A stretch of 34,035 nt of DNA from Owenweeksia sp. (GCA_028277105.1 JANQHO010000150.1:1-34035); one strand, 5' to 3'; shown: positions 25,192 through 33,370, numbered from the stretch's first letter. Numbers and translations: made by a program. Notes: generated by a model not told the origin, from the sequence alone.

Positions 25192-26958
25192 TCAGTCTAT
25201 TATAATGTCGTATTCCATACGGGTTTGATAGCCCTGCATGTTTTGAGCTTTCTCAAATACTTCAAAGTAGCGGGATAGCTCACCTAAGCGGTTTTTCAGG
25301 ATACGTGCTTCAAAATCTCCTCCGAATTCTTTGAGCAGGCGGGTAATAGGATCTTCCAGCTCGGGATACTTCACTACGCGGTAATCTTCTGCTATGCCAG
25401 CTTTTTCAGCAGCCAGGGCAATAGCCATGTCGAGTCCTCCCAGCATATCAACCAGCCCTAGTTTTAAAGCGTCTTCACCAGACCATACCCGGCCCTGGCC
25501 AATGCTGTCCACCTGGTTTATATCCATATTTCGGCCTTCGGCTACTCTTTCCTTAAAGGTGTTGTAAATCTGGTCAACCTGCCGGATGAGAATGGCTCTT
25601 TCACTTTCTGTGAGAGGACGGTCAAAAGTTCCCAAATCTGAATACTGGTTGGTTTTTACAGTCTCTATATTGAGGCCCATTTTGTTATTCAAAAGTTCCT
25701 GCCCGGTAAAGAAAAGGCCAAAAGCACCAATGCTACCGGTAATAGTGTTGGACTGGGCAATAATGGTGTCTGCATAAGAACAGATATAATAACCCCCACT
25801 GGCAGCGTAATCGCCCATAGAAGCAATAAGGGGTTTTTCTTCCCTGGCCAGGGATACCTCTCTCCAGATCACTTCCGAGGCCAAAGCACTTCCTCCCGGA
25901 CTGTTAACTCTTAGTACTATAGCTTTGACGCTTTTATTATTTCTCGCTTTACGGATTGCTTTGGCTATTTTTTTTGATCCTATGCTGTAGTCATCGCCTT
26001 CGCCATCTACTATATCTCCCTGAGCAAATACCACTGCTATTTTATCCGAACTATAACCGCCTTTTCCATCGAGATCAGTGGTTTGTGCGTATTGCTTCAT
26101 ACTTATGAAATTGATGTCATTGGTACTTTCAACATCTGATCTTTCTTTCAAAATGTCCATGATCTCATCTTCGTAAACAGTGGCATTGATGATTCCGGAC
26201 GCTGCTGCTTCTCTGGGATTTATTGCAGTTAGTTCATCAGCTAGTTGATTTAGCTTTTCGGTTTCCAGGCCGGTTGAAGCAGAAACGTCAGCCAGGTAGC
26301 TGCTCCATAGAGAAGACATAAGAGTTTTTAATTGCAAGCGGTTTTCATCACTCATATCCTGGCGCAGAAAAGGCTCAACGGCACTTTTGAATTTATTTCC
26401 GGTTGCCCGCAATACTTCCGGTTGTAACCCTAGTTTCTCTAGTCCGTCTTTCATATAAGTAACCGAAGCATTTAAACCGCTCCATTCGATAAACCCTTCG
26501 GGGTTTACAAAAACCGAATCCGCAGCCGAGGTCAGATAAAGACCTTTTTGCGTAATTACTTCAGAATAAGCGTAAACAAATTTGCCGCTTTCTTTAAAAT
26601 GGTTAATGGCCTCCCGGAATTCTTTCAGACTGGCATTACCAGTAATAGGAATACCTCCTGCCAAATAAACACCGATTATACGGTCATCTGTCTTTGCAGT
26701 TTTAAGAGAGGCTAAAACCTCATCAATACCAAGAGCACTTTCAGGCTGTCCGGATAAAGGGTCAAAGCTGGCAAAGGGGTTATCTATAGCCCGGTCGTAG
26801 ATCATCTTGTTGAGGTCAACTTTTATGATGGAGTTGTCTGCCACTTTTACTTCCTTTTCTGCCAGAGAAGCAAAGGAAGCCAGGATAATGAAGCCAATAA
26901 ATATTAATAGTATCCCACCCAGTATGGTAGCTAAAAGCATTTTTAGAAAAGTCTTCAT
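25192..26958 (-). CDS. sppA: Signal peptide peptidase SppA, 67K type
   Basis: A 588-residue S49 protease with two tandem domains. One N-terminal membrane anchor spans residues 8-32. The catalytic lysine is Lys191 in FKSAVEPF in the first domain, and the nucleophile Ser387 is in GDYAASGGYY in the second, matching the Lys/Ser dyad of E. coli SppA (Lys209/Ser409). The oxyanion-side RVNSPGGSALASE precedes it. It digests cleaved signal peptides in the membrane. Start is ATG at 26958. Two downstream membrane-protein genes follow with gaps of 2 and -4 bases. Confidence 0.95.
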   Translation of the reverse strand: MKTFLKMLLATILGGILLIFIGFIILASFASLAEKEVKVADNSIIKVDLNKMIYDRAIDNPFASFDPLSGQPESALGIDEVLASLKTAKTDDRIIGVYLAGGIPITGNASLKEFREAINHFKESGKFVYAYSEVITQKGLYLTSAADSVFVNPEGFIEWSGLNASVTYMKDGLEKLGLQPEVLRATGNKFKSAVEPFLRQDMSDENRLQLKTLMSSLWSSYLADVSASTGLETEKLNQLADELTAINPREAAASGIINATVYEDEIMDILKERSDVESTNDINFISMKQYAQTTDLDGKGGYSSDKIAVVFAQGDIVDGEGDDYSIGSKKIAKAIRKARNNKSVKAIVLRVNSPGGSALASEVIWREVSLAREEKPLIASMGDYAASGGYYICSYADTIIAQSNTITGSIGAFGLFFTGQELLNNKMGLNIETVKTNQYSDLGTFDRPLTESERAILIRQVDQIYNTFKERVAEGRNMDINQVDSIGQGRVWSGEDALKLGLVDMLGGLDMAIALAAEKAGIAEDYRVVKYPELEDPITRLLKEFGGDFEARILKNRLGELSRYFEVFEKAQNMQGYQTRMEYDIIID

Positions 26959-26975
26959 AAGATAGTTGCTATGTT

Positions 26976-26983
26976 TAGTTTTG
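26976..26983 (+). promoter_or_regulatory. Predicted -7 element for folK
   Basis: TAGTTTTG matches TAnnTTTG and lies about 50 bases before the folK start, in the divergent gap with sppA. No TTTG is seen at the right distance upstream. Confidence 0.4.
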
Positions 26984-27032
26984 CGCAGATTATTGGCAAT
27001 ATTATTAAAGTTCAGTCAAAACAATATTATAA

Positions 27033-27530
27033 TTGGGCAAGGATTTGACGAAAGTAGTTGTTTTAATGGGAGGTAATCTCGGTAACGTGATACAAACCTT
27101 TATCTTAACGCAACGGGAACTGCAAAAGTTTGGTAATATAGTGGAAGGTTCATCCATCTACAGCAGTAAGGCCTGGGGAATGGAAGAGGATACTCCTGAT
27201 TTTTACAATCAGGCAATAGTTTTGGAGACTTCCCTTTCTCCTGAACTGCTATTGAAAAGTTTATTGGAGGTGGAGCGCAATTTTGGTAGAAAGAGAAATA
27301 ATGAGGCTGGATATAGTTCCCGTGAACTCGATCTAGACATAATTTTTTACGGCAATAAGATCATAAAAACGAATGTATTGGAAATACCCCATCCCCAGAT
27401 GCATCTGCGTAATTTCACATTAGAGCCGCTCGTTGAGGTCATTCCCCAATTTATTCATCCTGTACTGGGGAAAACAATAAAGGAACTCTCCAAATCTAGC
27501 CCTGATCAGGAAAAGGTAACCAAATGTTAA
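27033..27530 (+). CDS. folK: 2-amino-4-hydroxy-6-hydroxymethyldihydropteridine pyrophosphokinase
   Basis: A 165-residue HPPK, which transfers pyrophosphate from ATP to the pterin in folate synthesis. Visible signatures are MGGNLGN near the start, SKAWGMEEDTPDFYNQA, then RELDLDIIFYG with the two metal-binding Asp residues, and IPHPQMHLRNFTLEPL. No ATG is possible: an in-frame stop lies just before TTG 27033, and the next ATG (27066) falls within the first conserved strand. The start is therefore TTG, at 27033 or at 27045 (MTKVVVLMGG), which fits family length best. Its last 7 bases overlap the second deoxynucleoside kinase. Confidence 0.93.
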   Translation: MGKDLTKVVVLMGGNLGNVIQTFILTQRELQKFGNIVEGSSIYSSKAWGMEEDTPDFYNQAIVLETSLSPELLLKSLLEVERNFGRKRNNEAGYSSRELDLDIIFYGNKIIKTNVLEIPHPQMHLRNFTLEPLVEVIPQFIHPVLGKTIKELSKSSPDQEKVTKC

Positions 27531-28156
27531 AATATCGCTACATAGCTATTGAGGGAATCATAGGTGCTGGTAAAACAACCCTGGCAAAACTTCTCAGCGA
27601 AAAGCTCAACGCCAGATTACTGCTGGAAGAATTCGCAGATAATCCTTTTCTCGAAAAATTTTATAGCGACCCTAAACGCTATGCCTTCTCGGTAGAAATG
27701 TCTTTTCTGGCTGACCGTTATCACAAGATCAAAGGCTTTTTTGATTCTCCGGATTTATTTCAACCTGTGGTAATAGCGGATTATGCGCCATTTAAAAGTC
27801 TGATTTTTGCCCAGACCAATCTTTCAGAGGAAGAATTCAGGCTATACCGGGAATTTTTTGATTTGAGCATTAATCGACTACCCAAGCCTGATCTGGTCAT
27901 ATTTCTGGAAAGGGATATGGAAATTTTAATGAGACATATAAAAGAAAGAGGAAGGGAATTTGAACTTGATATTAAGGAAGAATATTTATTGAGACTTAAA
28001 GAAAATTACACCCGCTTTTTCAAACAATCAAAACAATACAGGCTGTTGGTGATCGATAGCAGAGCGTATGATTTTATACTGAACGAACAAGATTTACAAG
28101 AGGTTATAAGCCTGATAGATTTGGATTTTAAGCCTGGGTTAAATTTTTACCGTTAA
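27524..28156 (+). CDS. Deoxynucleoside kinase (second paralogue, divergent motif)
   Basis: A 210-residue P-loop kinase of the dNK family. Walker A GIIGAGKT is at 11-18, EEFADNPFLEKFY at 35-47, and RHIKERGREFE is a lid-like region. Where the first paralogue has DRTIYED, this one has ADYAPFKSLIFA (Asp86-Tyr87), so the arginine of the DR(S/T) motif is absent. Substrate choice may differ. It overlaps folK by 7 bases, so the pair is translationally coupled. It could also be a related short-chain kinase, but the overall dNK layout is clear. Confidence 0.87.
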   Translation: MLKYRYIAIEGIIGAGKTTLAKLLSEKLNARLLLEEFADNPFLEKFYSDPKRYAFSVEMSFLADRYHKIKGFFDSPDLFQPVVIADYAPFKSLIFAQTNLSEEEFRLYREFFDLSINRLPKPDLVIFLERDMEILMRHIKERGREFELDIKEEYLLRLKENYTRFFKQSKQYRLLVIDSRAYDFILNEQDLQEVISLIDLDFKPGLNFYR

Positions 28157-28190
28157 AGGGCGACTATCGTTAAAATATACTGGTAAATGT

Positions 28191-28219
28191 TTTGTGGTTT
28201 GCGTTTATTTATATTTTTG
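28191..28219 (+). promoter_or_regulatory. Bacteroidota-type promoter for the OmpA-family gene
   Basis: TTTG at 28191-28194, a 17-base spacer and TATTTTTG at 28212-28219. It leaves a roughly 65-70 base leader before the ATG at 28291, usual for abundant outer-membrane proteins. Confidence 0.65.
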
Positions 28220-28290
28220 CGGCATGAATTGTAAGGAAAGTTCTTACATTAGATTATTAAAAGCCCAAATTATTACCTAAAAAACAAATT

Positions 28291-29697
28291 ATGAAAAAGC
28301 AATTCTTACTCATATTGACTGCTTTTGGAGTATTTTTCGCTAATGCACAAGAAAAGATCACAGATGCTCACGCTTCAAACTACCGCACCTGGTCGATAGG
28401 TATCAACGGTGGTAATACCTTTAGTTTAGGTGATGCGATGAGTTTTGACGGAGATAAGGGTGATGGTGTACCCGATGGCGTATCCACTGTTAGTATGGGT
28501 ATTAGAGGACACCTTACTAAATTCTTTAATCCAAGTTTTGGTTTGCAAGGTTCGGCAGGCTTTCACCAAATTTCTGGTTCCAAAGAAAACATTTGGTTTG
28601 CCGGAGATTATTTTGATGGAGACATCAGTGCCGTTTTTAATCTCAGCAATTGGATAATGAAAGGAAGGGTTTACGAAAGGAAATCCTCCATCTTCCTTTC
28701 TGCTGGTATCGGAGCAGCCTTCTTACAATCGGCATCATATTTTACTCCAACCGATGATATCAATTCTACGGTGGGTGTAAGTAAACAAGGACAGGATGAA
28801 AGAATAATACAAGCCACTGTTCCCTTGTCATTGATGTATAAATACAAGCTCAATAATTCATGGGATATCGATGGTGTTTTCAAGTATACCATCATTCCTG
28901 AGGACTTTCCAGATGCTGTTTTTCTTGGTAATTCAGGCGATATGTTTGCCTACTTAGGGGTAGGAGTGTCTTACAATTTTGGCGATAAAGACAAACAATC
29001 GATTGTTTACACTAACCCCTTGGATAAAATGTATGCCGATATGGAAGAAGTTAAAAATAACTTCAACAAGCTTACTACTGATGATGACGGTGACGGTGTA
29101 AACAATTATTTTGACAAAGATAACTCTACTCCCGAAGGTGTAACAGTTGATGGAAGCGGTAAAGCCCTCGATGTAGATGAAGACGGTATTCCTGACAGCA
29201 TGGACCAAGATCCTTTTACGGATAAAGGAGCCAAAGTAGATGCTGAGGGTCGTGCTATTGATTCAGACGGTGATGGCGTACCTGATCACATAGATGAGGA
29301 AGCCAATACCCCTAAAGGAACCATGGTTAATTTCCAGGGTAAGACGTTAGAAACCGGTAAAGGTAGTGGTGATGCAGCTTTTGTTCCTTCTGTCTACTTT
29401 GCTTTCAACAGTGCCAATATAAACGCTGCCAATCATGAGCGCCTGGCGACTATTGCACGACTGATGAAAAATAATCCCAACATGAAAATGAAAGTAGTTG
29501 GCTATGCCGATAAGAGTGGTAGTGAAGAATACAATAAAAACCTGGGCATGAGAAGAGCTCAGGCCGTTGTTAAGCAACTGTCTACCACTTATGGTATTGA
29601 AGAATCGAGGTTTGCTACTGAATCTAAAGGAGAAGCTGAACCATTAGCTAATGGTCGCAATAGCATCAACCGCAGAGTAGATGTTATTCCTCAATAA
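28291..29697 (+). CDS. OmpA-family outer-membrane protein with TSP3 repeats
   Basis: A 468-residue protein. A signal peptide (about 1-19, ends ANAQ) is followed by an N-terminal outer-membrane beta-barrel (about 30-235). Calcium-binding thrombospondin type 3 repeats start at residue 264 (DDDGDGVNNYFD, DVDEDGIPDSMD, DSDGDGVPDHID). The C-terminal OmpA peptidoglycan-binding domain covers about 365-468, with FAFNSANI and the conserved GYADKSGSEEYNKNLGMRRA, ending in NRRVDVIPQ. It links the outer membrane to the cell wall. It has its own promoter and a strong terminator, so it is a single-gene unit. An extra TSP3-like loop (GDKGDGVPDG) occurs near residue 53, before the barrel's main part. Confidence 0.93.
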   Translation: MKKQFLLILTAFGVFFANAQEKITDAHASNYRTWSIGINGGNTFSLGDAMSFDGDKGDGVPDGVSTVSMGIRGHLTKFFNPSFGLQGSAGFHQISGSKENIWFAGDYFDGDISAVFNLSNWIMKGRVYERKSSIFLSAGIGAAFLQSASYFTPTDDINSTVGVSKQGQDERIIQATVPLSLMYKYKLNNSWDIDGVFKYTIIPEDFPDAVFLGNSGDMFAYLGVGVSYNFGDKDKQSIVYTNPLDKMYADMEEVKNNFNKLTTDDDGDGVNNYFDKDNSTPEGVTVDGSGKALDVDEDGIPDSMDQDPFTDKGAKVDAEGRAIDSDGDGVPDHIDEEANTPKGTMVNFQGKTLETGKGSGDAAFVPSVYFAFNSANINAANHERLATIARLMKNNPNMKMKVVGYADKSGSEEYNKNLGMRRAQAVVKQLSTTYGIEESRFATESKGEAEPLANGRNSINRRVDVIPQ

Positions 29698-29722
29698 TAA
29701 TTTGATTAGCTAAAATATTTGC

Positions 29723-29747
29723 AAAAGGGAGCTTCAAGCTCCCTTTT
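29723..29747. terminator. Bidirectional terminator between the OmpA gene and the RNA methyltransferase gene
   Basis: Arms AAAAGGGAGC and GCTCCCTTTT (10 bp) surround a 5-base loop and are followed by T-rich sequence on the plus strand. It lies between two convergent stops (29697 and 29748), and its tail abuts the methyltransferase stop codon. Confidence 0.85.
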
Positions 29748-30278
29748 TTATTTAGTAATATGAGGTAAACAACTTTCCCAGATGACTATTCCGGCCGAGA
29801 CAGCTATATTAAGGGAATGTTTGGTGCCGAATTGGGGTATTTCAATGGCTCCTTCACAATAAGGAAAAAGATTTTTATTGACACCTTTAACTTCATTGCC
29901 AAAGATCAAAGCCGTTTTTGTAGCCTTGAATTGGTGTTCGTTCAGTTTTTTGGAAATATCGGTTTGTTCTACTGCCCAGATGGAATAGCGTTCGCCCTGT
30001 AATTTTTCCAGTGCGTTGGAAGCCTTATCAAAGTATTCCCAGTCTACAGATTCTGTTGCCCCCAGAGCAGTTTTATGTATTTCCTGATGAGGAGGCACAG
30101 GGGTTAGCCCGCAGAGAAAAACTCTTTGCACTTTAAAAGCATCGCAAGTTCTGAAAACAGAACCCACGTTGAACATACTTCTCACATTGTCTAAAACCAC
30201 CGTAACAGGTATTTTCTTTGCTTTTTTAAACTCATCTGTTGAAAGGCGGTTTAGTTCATTCATCCTAAGCTTTCTCAT
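29748..30278 (-). CDS. SpoU/TrmH-family RNA 2'-O-methyltransferase
   Basis: A 176-residue SPOUT methyltransferase. Motif 1 is VLDNVRSMFNVGSVFRT, motif 2 ALIFGNEVKGV and motif 3 IEIPQFGTKHSLNIAVSAG, which form the knotted SAM site. It methylates ribose in tRNA or rRNA; the exact position cannot be assigned, since the family contains TrmH, TrmL and RlmB relatives. It is a short form without an N-terminal substrate-binding domain. It is divergent from mutS with a 45-base gap. Confidence 0.9.
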   Translation of the reverse strand: MRKLRMNELNRLSTDEFKKAKKIPVTVVLDNVRSMFNVGSVFRTCDAFKVQRVFLCGLTPVPPHQEIHKTALGATESVDWEYFDKASNALEKLQGERYSIWAVEQTDISKKLNEHQFKATKTALIFGNEVKGVNKNLFPYCEGAIEIPQFGTKHSLNIAVSAGIVIWESCLPHITK

Positions 30279-30323
30279 AGGCTATTTTTATCTTAGCAGG
30301 CTATCAAAAATAGCTTATCAATT

Positions 30324-32915
30324 TTGGCTGGAAAAAATGCTGACACGCCTTTAATGAGGCAATACAATCAAATTAAGAGCAAATATCCCGATGCTTTATT
30401 GCTTTTCAGGGTAGGAGATTTCTATGAAACATTTGGCGAAGACGCCATCAAGACCAGTAAAATACTGGGGATAGTACTAACTAAAAGGGCTAACGGTTCA
30501 GCCGCGGAGATGGAACTAGCCGGTTTTCCACATCATTCTTTGGATACTTACTTGCCCAAACTGGTAAGGGCGGGGCAGCGGGTAGCTATATGCGATCAGT
30601 TGGAAGATCCAAAAATGGCCAAAAAAATAGTTAAGAGGGGAGTGACAGAACTGGTTACTCCAGGGGTAACTACTAATGATCAGGTTCTTCAATCGCGCTC
30701 CAACAACTTTTTATGTGCTATCCACATAGATGATAAACAGATGGGAGTAGCTTTTTGCGATGTGTCTACAGGTGAATTTCTCACCGCAGAAGGAGATTCG
30801 GAATATGTGGAAAAACTTTTGCAAAGTTTGCAGCCAAGTGAAATTATTTATCCTAAAGCCAAAGGGAAAAAGTTTTTTGAAGTATTTGGCAGCAACCACT
30901 TTACCTTTCCATTAGACGAGTGGGTCTTTAAATATGATTATGCTTTTGAAAGCCTAACCCAGCATTTCAGTACCAACAACCTGAAGGGCTACGGTATCGA
31001 AAAAATGGAAAAAGCTATAGTAGCTTCAGGCGCTATCTTCCATTATCTAAAGGAAACCCGGCACGACAAGTTGTCTCATATTACAGGTATAAGCCGGATC
31101 GACCGCAACGAGTTTGTGTGGATGGATCGCTTCACCATTCGCAATCTCGAATTGTTTCAATCCAATTCATTAGAAGGGACATCATTACTGGAGGTAATCG
31201 ACTGTACCCATACTCCTATGGGAAGCAGATTATTGAAACGCTGGCTGGCCATGCCCCTCAAAAATGCCGATCAGATTAACAAAAGATCAGCGGTTGTGGG
31301 AAAGTTCATACTTAAAAGTGAACTCAGCGGAAAGATTGCAGAACAGTTGCAAAATATCTATGACCTTGAAAGGCTGGTAGCCAAGCTGAGCAGTGGTAGA
31401 ATACAGCCCAGGGAAGTTGTACAACTCAAAAAAGGCCTAGACCATGCTTTTGAGGTTAAAAAGATGATGAGCCAAAGCGACCGGGCCTTATCGGATCTTG
31501 CAGATCAACTAAATGATGCAACTAAGGTAAGGAAGCTGATAGGTCAATCAATGATGGAAGAACCCAGCGCCCAAATCTCCAAAGGCCCGGTAATCAGAAG
31601 TGGGGTTTCACAGGAACTGGACGAATTAAGGGATTTGTTGGCTAACGGAAAAGATAAACTCCTGGAAATACAACAAAGGGAAACAAAAAGAACGGGTATT
31701 CCCAGTTTAAAGATTGCCTTTAACAATGTTTTTGGTTATTACCTGGAAGTGCGTAATACACATAAAGAGAAAGTTCCCGAAGAATGGGTAAGGAAACAGA
31801 CTTTGGTGAGTGCCGAACGCTATATTACGGAAGAGCTGAAAGAATACGAACACAAAATTCTGGGAGCAGAGGAAAGAATATTACAACTAGAGAGCAGATT
31901 ATTTCTCGATCTGATCGAAGAGATAAACTCTTTCTTGCCACTAATTCAACAGAACGCCCAAATGCTGGCTCGCATAGATTGTTTATTGGGCTTTTCACTG
32001 CTGGCTAAGTTCCAAAACTATGCTAAGCCAAAGCTCAGTGAAGGCTATATGCTCAACATCAAACAAGGACGGCACCCTGTAATAGAGAAGAATCTGGCAG
32101 CCGGGGATGAATATATTGCCAATGATGTTTTTCTGGACCGTGAAGAACAGCAGATTTTAATGATCACGGGTCCGAATATGTCTGGTAAATCAGCCTTATT
32201 GCGACAAACTGCTCTGATAAGCCTCCTGGCTCAGATCGGTTCTTTTGTACCGGCAAAAGAAGCGGAGTTAGGAATAGTAGACAAAATATTTGTCAGGGTG
32301 GGAGCCTCTGATAACATCAGCCAGGGAGAATCTACCTTTATGGTAGAAATGAATGAAACAGCCAGTATTCTAAATAACTTGTCAGATAGAAGCCTGGTTT
32401 TGCTCGATGAGATAGGCCGGGGTACCAGCACCTATGATGGCATTTCTATTGCCTGGGCTATAGCCGAATTCTTACATGAACACCCCTCCAGGCCTAAAAC
32501 TCTCTTTGCTACCCATTACCACGAGCTCAACGAAATGGAGAACAGTTTTGAGCGGATCAGGAATTACAATGTAAGCGTTAAAGAGGTCAATAACAGCATT
32601 ATCTTTATGAGAAAACTGGTACCCGGTGGCAGCGAACACAGTTTTGGAATTCATGTAGCTAAAATGGCAGGTATGCCTAATCTGGTGATAAACCGTGCAG
32701 ATAACATGCTTAAAAAACTGGAAAAAAGCAGGGGACAAAAACCTACTGTAGATGGTATAAAAGACGGTGGCGATATGCAACTCAGCTTTTTCCAATTGGA
32801 AGACCCTATTTTGGAATCCATCAGGGAAGATGTAAAAAACCTGGATATTGATACCCTTACCCCGGTAGAAGCCTTGATGAAGCTAAATGAGATCAGGAAG
32901 AAAATAGGAGGGTAA
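30324..32915 (+). CDS. mutS: DNA mismatch repair protein MutS
   Basis: An 863-residue MutS. The N-terminal mismatch-reading Phe33-x-Glu35 lies in GDFYETFGED. The ATPase has Walker A GPNMSGKS at 616-623, SQGESTFMVEM, Walker B DEIGRGTSTYDG starting at Asp695, and ATHYHEL. It recognises mismatches and recruits MutL, which is not in the window. The start must be TTG at 30324: it gives MAGKNADTPLMRQYN, the usual N-terminus, while the first ATG (30354) would remove conserved residues. tRNA-Gly follows 48 bases downstream. Confidence 0.97.
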   Translation: MAGKNADTPLMRQYNQIKSKYPDALLLFRVGDFYETFGEDAIKTSKILGIVLTKRANGSAAEMELAGFPHHSLDTYLPKLVRAGQRVAICDQLEDPKMAKKIVKRGVTELVTPGVTTNDQVLQSRSNNFLCAIHIDDKQMGVAFCDVSTGEFLTAEGDSEYVEKLLQSLQPSEIIYPKAKGKKFFEVFGSNHFTFPLDEWVFKYDYAFESLTQHFSTNNLKGYGIEKMEKAIVASGAIFHYLKETRHDKLSHITGISRIDRNEFVWMDRFTIRNLELFQSNSLEGTSLLEVIDCTHTPMGSRLLKRWLAMPLKNADQINKRSAVVGKFILKSELSGKIAEQLQNIYDLERLVAKLSSGRIQPREVVQLKKGLDHAFEVKKMMSQSDRALSDLADQLNDATKVRKLIGQSMMEEPSAQISKGPVIRSGVSQELDELRDLLANGKDKLLEIQQRETKRTGIPSLKIAFNNVFGYYLEVRNTHKEKVPEEWVRKQTLVSAERYITEELKEYEHKILGAEERILQLESRLFLDLIEEINSFLPLIQQNAQMLARIDCLLGFSLLAKFQNYAKPKLSEGYMLNIKQGRHPVIEKNLAAGDEYIANDVFLDREEQQILMITGPNMSGKSALLRQTALISLLAQIGSFVPAKEAELGIVDKIFVRVGASDNISQGESTFMVEMNETASILNNLSDRSLVLLDEIGRGTSTYDGISIAWAIAEFLHEHPSRPKTLFATHYHELNEMENSFERIRNYNVSVKEVNNSIIFMRKLVPGGSEHSFGIHVAKMAGMPNLVINRADNMLKKLEKSRGQKPTVDGIKDGGDMQLSFFQLEDPILESIREDVKNLDIDTLTPVEALMKLNEIRKKIGG

Positions 32916-32919
32916 TATG

Positions 32920-32952
32920 TTTGCGGAGAAATTCAATTATTTATTACATTTG
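32920..32952 (+). promoter_or_regulatory. Bacteroidota-type promoter for tRNA-Gly
   Basis: TTTG at 32920-32923, a 21-base spacer and TACATTTG at 32945-32952. The -7 box ends 11 bases before the tRNA, giving a very short 5' leader. Confidence 0.65.
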
Positions 32953-32963
32953 CCGTCCGTTTC

Positions 32964-33036
<73 letters not shown>

Positions 33037-33046
33037 CTGAGCAAAG

Positions 33047-33066
33047 CCCCTCTAAGAGGGGTTTTT
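33047..33066 (+). terminator. Terminator after tRNA-Gly
   Basis: CCCCTC and GAGGGG (6 bp, GC-rich) flank a TAA loop and are followed by TTTTT, 10 bases past the tRNA end. A textbook intrinsic terminator, so the downstream tRNA-Leu probably needs its own promoter. Confidence 0.88.
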
Positions 33067-33067
33067 G

Positions 33068-33126
33068 GTTTAAGGTTTTAAAGTTCAAAGTTGTAAGGCT
33101 TGGATAGCTAACTTTGAACCTTAAAC
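33068..33126. repeat. Nested GTTCAAAGTT-type inverted repeats
   Basis: Two overlapping inverted repeats: GTTTAAGGTT (33068-33077) with AACCTTAAAC (33117-33126), and GTTCAAAGTT (33083-33092) with AACTTTGAAC (33110-33119). No gene is seen. The arms are variants of one AT-rich word, so the tract looks like a small intergenic repeat rather than a terminator. Confidence 0.6.
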
Positions 33127-33138
33127 TTTACAACCACT

Positions 33139-33158
33139 ACGCCCTGGTGGTGGAATTG
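33139..33158 (+). pseudogene. Duplicated 5' fragment of tRNA-Leu
   Basis: Bases 33140-33158 (CGCCCTGGTGGTGGAATTG) repeat exactly at 33276-33294, where they are the base before plus the first 18 bases of the intact tRNA-Leu. AACCAC also precedes both copies (33132-33137 and 33271-33276). After ATTG the copy breaks into unrelated hairpin-rich sequence, so it is a truncated tRNA piece, not a functional gene. Confidence 0.8.
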
Positions 33159-33275
33159 TCCCGTCACGCTTTGGCGTGACGAGGATACTCGAAACTTCCC
33201 AAAATCAAAGATTTAGAAGTTTCGGTAGTAGACAGCAAAGCTGTTATTTAATATCTGGGCAAACATCTATAACCA
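33159..33275 (+). repeat. Hairpin-rich 117-base insert between tRNA-Leu 5' copies
   Basis: Three hairpins in a row: CGTCACGC/GCGTGACG with a TTTG loop (33162-33181); GAAACTTC/GAAGTTTC enclosing AAATC/GATTT (33191-33223); and CAGC/GCTG with an AAA loop (33233-33243). The insert is bounded by the 19-base direct repeat. No gene is visible. It may be a small mobile or REP-like element, or the remains of an insertion in a tRNA-Leu gene; this is inference. Confidence 0.6.
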
Positions 33276-33276
33276 C

Positions 33277-33362
33277 GCCCTGGTGGTGGAATTGGTAGAC
33301 ACGCGGGACTTAAAATCCCGTGGCCAGTAATGGCCGTGCGGGTTCAAGTCCCGCCTGGGGCA
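33277..33362 (+). tRNA. tRNA-Leu(UAA)
   Basis: An 86-base type II tRNA. The acceptor stem GCCCTGG pairs with CTGGGGC (two G-T pairs). Anticodon stem CGGGA/TCCCG with loop CTTAAAA gives anticodon UAA. The long variable arm (TGGCC..GGCCG) and T arm GCGGGTTCAAGTCCCGC fit leucine. CCA is not encoded; the discriminator is A. No TAnnTTTG box is seen in the 120 bases upstream. Confidence 0.96.
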
Positions 33363-33370
33363 CAGAGTTC

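Noticed and set aside
33159..33252. A reading frame within the hairpin-rich insert (residues SRHALA, a stop, then about 24 more residues).
   Set aside because: It is interrupted by a stop and has no start; the hairpins explain the sequence better than coding does.
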